NCBI GenBank assembly: GCA_017550775.1
Contig: JAFZOA010000521.1
Location: 1 to 7,038, forward strand
Direction of reading: 5' to 3'
Source of the DNA: Ruminiclostridium sp.
GTDB taxonomy: Bacteria; Bacillota_A; Clostridia; Oscillospirales; Ruminococcaceae
DNA length: 7,038 nt
Notes under the pieces: generated by a model
The model's database searches: none
Told to the model about the DNA's origin: nothing
Seen by the model: the letters and a program-made list of their open reading frames with translations, nothing else
Part shown: positions 5,405 through 7,038 of the stretch, in pieces
Position numbering within the stretch: the first letter of the stretch is position 1
How the letters are laid out: each line of letters opens with the position of its first letter
Translations under genes and position numbers: made by a program

Positions 5405-6295
5405 ATGAAGAAAAACAATCTCAAAGCATGGCTGTACCTGCTTCCGGCTATCGCGTTCTTAGGCGCGTTCATGCTTTACCCGCTGATAGACGTGTGCATC
5501 TACTCCTTCGAGGAGGGGTACAATTCCGCGTCCCAGACCTCGTTCGGAACGGGTATTTACAACTACGAATATGTGCTGCATGACCCGTATTTCATGCAGG
5601 CGCTTCAGAACACGTTCATACTCGTCATAATCACGGTGCCGCTCTCAACGGCGTTCGCACTGGTGATATCCCTCGCGCTCAACTCGATACGCAAGCTCAG
5701 AGGCTTCTTCCAGACGGTTTATTTTCTCCCCTACGTCACCAACACTCTCGCGGTGGGTCTCGTCTTCATGATACTCTTCAAGAAGACCGCCTACACCGAC
5801 GGAATGGTGAACGTGCTCATAAAGCTGTTCGGCGGCGAGGGAGTAGACTTCATCGACGGACCGTACTGGGCGAAGATGTTCGTGCTGTGCTTCTACACGA
5901 TCTGGGTAGTTCTGCCCTTCAAGATACTGATACTCACAAGCGCGCTCGCGTCGGTCAACGAGACATACTACAAGGCGGCGCGCATCGACGGCACGTCGCG
6001 GTGGAGAATGTTCACGCGTATCACGCTCCCGATGATCTCGCCGATGATCTTCTACCTCGTGATAACCGGCTTCATAGGCGCGTTCAAGGCGTACAGCGAC
6101 TCGTTAGCGCTTTTCGGCACCGACCTCAACGCGGCGGGCATGAACACGATAGTCGGGTACATCTACGATATGCTGTACGGCGACAGCGGCGGATATCCGT
6201 CATACGCGTCCGCGGCGGCGATCATACTCTTTGTGATAGTGCTTACTATCACAGTGATAAACCTGATGATAAGCAACAAAAAGGTGCATTACTAA
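5405..6295 (+). CDS. ugpA: CUT1 ABC transporter permease, UgpA/MalF type
   Basis: This is one of two membrane-spanning subunits of the importer. The 296 residues contain six predicted helices at roughly 8-32, 69-93, 103-125, 155-180, 209-232 and 267-290. The cytoplasmic EAA loop that docks on the ATPase is clear: YYKAARIDGTS (188-198) and, nine residues on, ITLP (206-209). The length and the N-terminal start LKAWLYLLPAIAFL are normal for UgpA-like proteins; it lacks the extra N-terminal domain of enteric MalF. AGGAG (5395-5399) overlaps the ATPase stop codon and lies five bases before the ATG, so the genes are tightly linked. The substrate is probably a carbohydrate or a polyol phosphate but cannot be read from the sequence. 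Confidence 0.92.
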   Translation: MKKNNLKAWLYLLPAIAFLGAFMLYPLIDVCIYSFEEGYNSASQTSFGTGIYNYEYVLHDPYFMQALQNTFILVIITVPLSTAFALVISLALNSIRKLRGFFQTVYFLPYVTNTLAVGLVFMILFKKTAYTDGMVNVLIKLFGGEGVDFIDGPYWAKMFVLCFYTIWVVLPFKILILTSALASVNETYYKAARIDGTSRWRMFTRITLPMISPMIFYLVITGFIGAFKAYSDSLALFGTDLNAAGMNTIVGYIYDMLYGDSGGYPSYASAAAIILFVIVLTITVINLMISNKKVHY

Positions 6296-6314
6296 AGGAA
6301 CCGGAGAAAACGCA

Positions 6315-7038
6315 ATGAGAAAAAACCACCTGCTTACAATACTTATATATGCCCTGCTTTCGGTATGGGCGCTTCTGGTGCTGTTCCCGTTCTACTGGAT
6401 GCTGCTCACGTCGGTAAAGAGCTACGGAGCGTACAACTCGGAGTATGTACCCGAGTTCTTTACGCTCTCGCCTACTATCGAGAACTTCACCGAGGCATTC
6501 ACGGCGGTGTCGCTCGCACAGTATTTCGTGAACACGCTCATATTCACGCTTATAACCACGGGCGCGATGATGCTGGTGATAATACCGGCGGCGTTCGCGT
6601 TCTCGCGGCTTGAATTCAGGGGAAAGAACCTTGTGTTCACCATATTTCTCGCGCTGATGATGATACCGAACGAGCTTGTGATAATCACCAACTTCCAGAC
6701 TATCACGGACATGGGGCTCCGCAACACGTTCAGCGGTCTGATACTCCCGTCGATAACCTCCGTGTTCTTCATCTACCTGCTGAAAGAGAACTTCGAGCAG
6801 ATACCCGACGAGCTTTATAAAGCGGCGAAGGTGGACGGAACGAGTGACCTCAAATACCTGTGCAAGGTGATGATACCGATCTGCAAGCCGACTATCATCA
6901 CGATCGTGATACTTAAAATAATCGAGTGCTGGAACTCATACGTCTGGCCGCGCCTCATCACCGACGACAAGGCGTACTTCCTCGTGTCCAACGGTATTCA
7001 GGAGATCCGCGAGAACGGCTTCGGACGCGAGAACATAC
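6315..7038 (+). CDS. ugpE: CUT1 ABC transporter permease, UgpE/MalG type (cut by window end)
   Basis: The open frame runs from the ATG at 6315 to the window edge without a stop, giving 241 residues of a protein that is usually about 270-290 long. It has helices at roughly 8-32, 71-96, 105-128, 138-157 and 190-211; the sixth should lie beyond the end. The EAA loop reads ELYKAAKVDGTSDL (166-179) followed by MIPICKP (186-192), with Cys where Leu or Ser is common. WNSYVWP (206-212) and the following segment are typical of the UgpE/MalG side. GGAG (6303-6306) is eight bases before the start, and the gap from the previous gene is 19 bases. It pairs with the upstream permease to form the channel. 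Confidence 0.92.
   Translation, partial: MRKNHLLTILIYALLSVWALLVLFPFYWMLLTSVKSYGAYNSEYVPEFFTLSPTIENFTEAFTAVSLAQYFVNTLIFTLITTGAMMLVIIPAAFAFSRLEFRGKNLVFTIFLALMMIPNELVIITNFQTITDMGLRNTFSGLILPSITSVFFIYLLKENFEQIPDELYKAAKVDGTSDLKYLCKVMIPICKPTIITIVILKIIECWNSYVWPRLITDDKAYFLVSNGIQEIRENGFGRENI

Noticed and set aside
5887..6318. 143-codon plus-strand open frame in another frame of the UgpA-type permease
   Set aside because: The permease frame has six membrane segments and the EAA motif; this one is Arg/His-rich out-of-frame translation.

Overview
The window looks like chromosomal DNA from a Gram-positive anaerobe of the Clostridia, probably an Oscillospiraceae/Ruminococcus-like gut lineage. This is inferred from AGGAGG-type ribosome binding sites, GC-rich coding DNA that still uses ATA freely for Ile, a Clostridia-type CUT1 ABC ATPase, and an SPP1/PBSX-style terminase-portal pair. 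No rRNA or other marker gene fixes the taxon. All supported genes read on the + strand.

Left part (1-3346) is a remnant of a tailed-phage packaging module. A gene-free leader of about 386 bases carries a degenerate repeat copy at the window edge, three 10-bp-phased AATGTCC repeats overlapping the -35 of a predicted promoter, and a GNRA-looped hairpin with a T-run directly behind the promoter. That arrangement suggests controlled late transcription or attenuation. A second, longer hairpin follows. Then come a 69-codon small-terminase-like gene, a complete-looking large terminase (ATPase and nuclease motifs all visible), a 99-base gap holding a 13-bp perfect inverted repeat, and an SPP1 gp6-like portal gene that appears short at its C-terminus. 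No capsid, scaffold, head-completion or tail gene follows. The portal gene runs straight into a GC-rich intergenic repeat resembling the one at the window start, then a strong intrinsic terminator.

Right part (3405-7038) is an operon under a textbook promoter (TTGACA, 16 bp, TATAAT with an extended -10 TG). The first gene is a complete FRG-domain protein. Its stop codon overlaps the start of a UgpC/MsmK-type ABC ATPase (ATGA overlap), followed at short spacing by two CUT1 permeases of the UgpA and UgpE type, the last cut by the window end. No solute-binding protein is in the window; it may lie downstream.

The parts read as a decayed prophage packaging module placed, between related intergenic repeats, upstream of an FRG-led carbohydrate transporter operon. 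The least expected observations are the FRG gene translationally coupled to a sugar-type importer and the compact promoter/iteron/hairpin control region upstream of the terminase genes.
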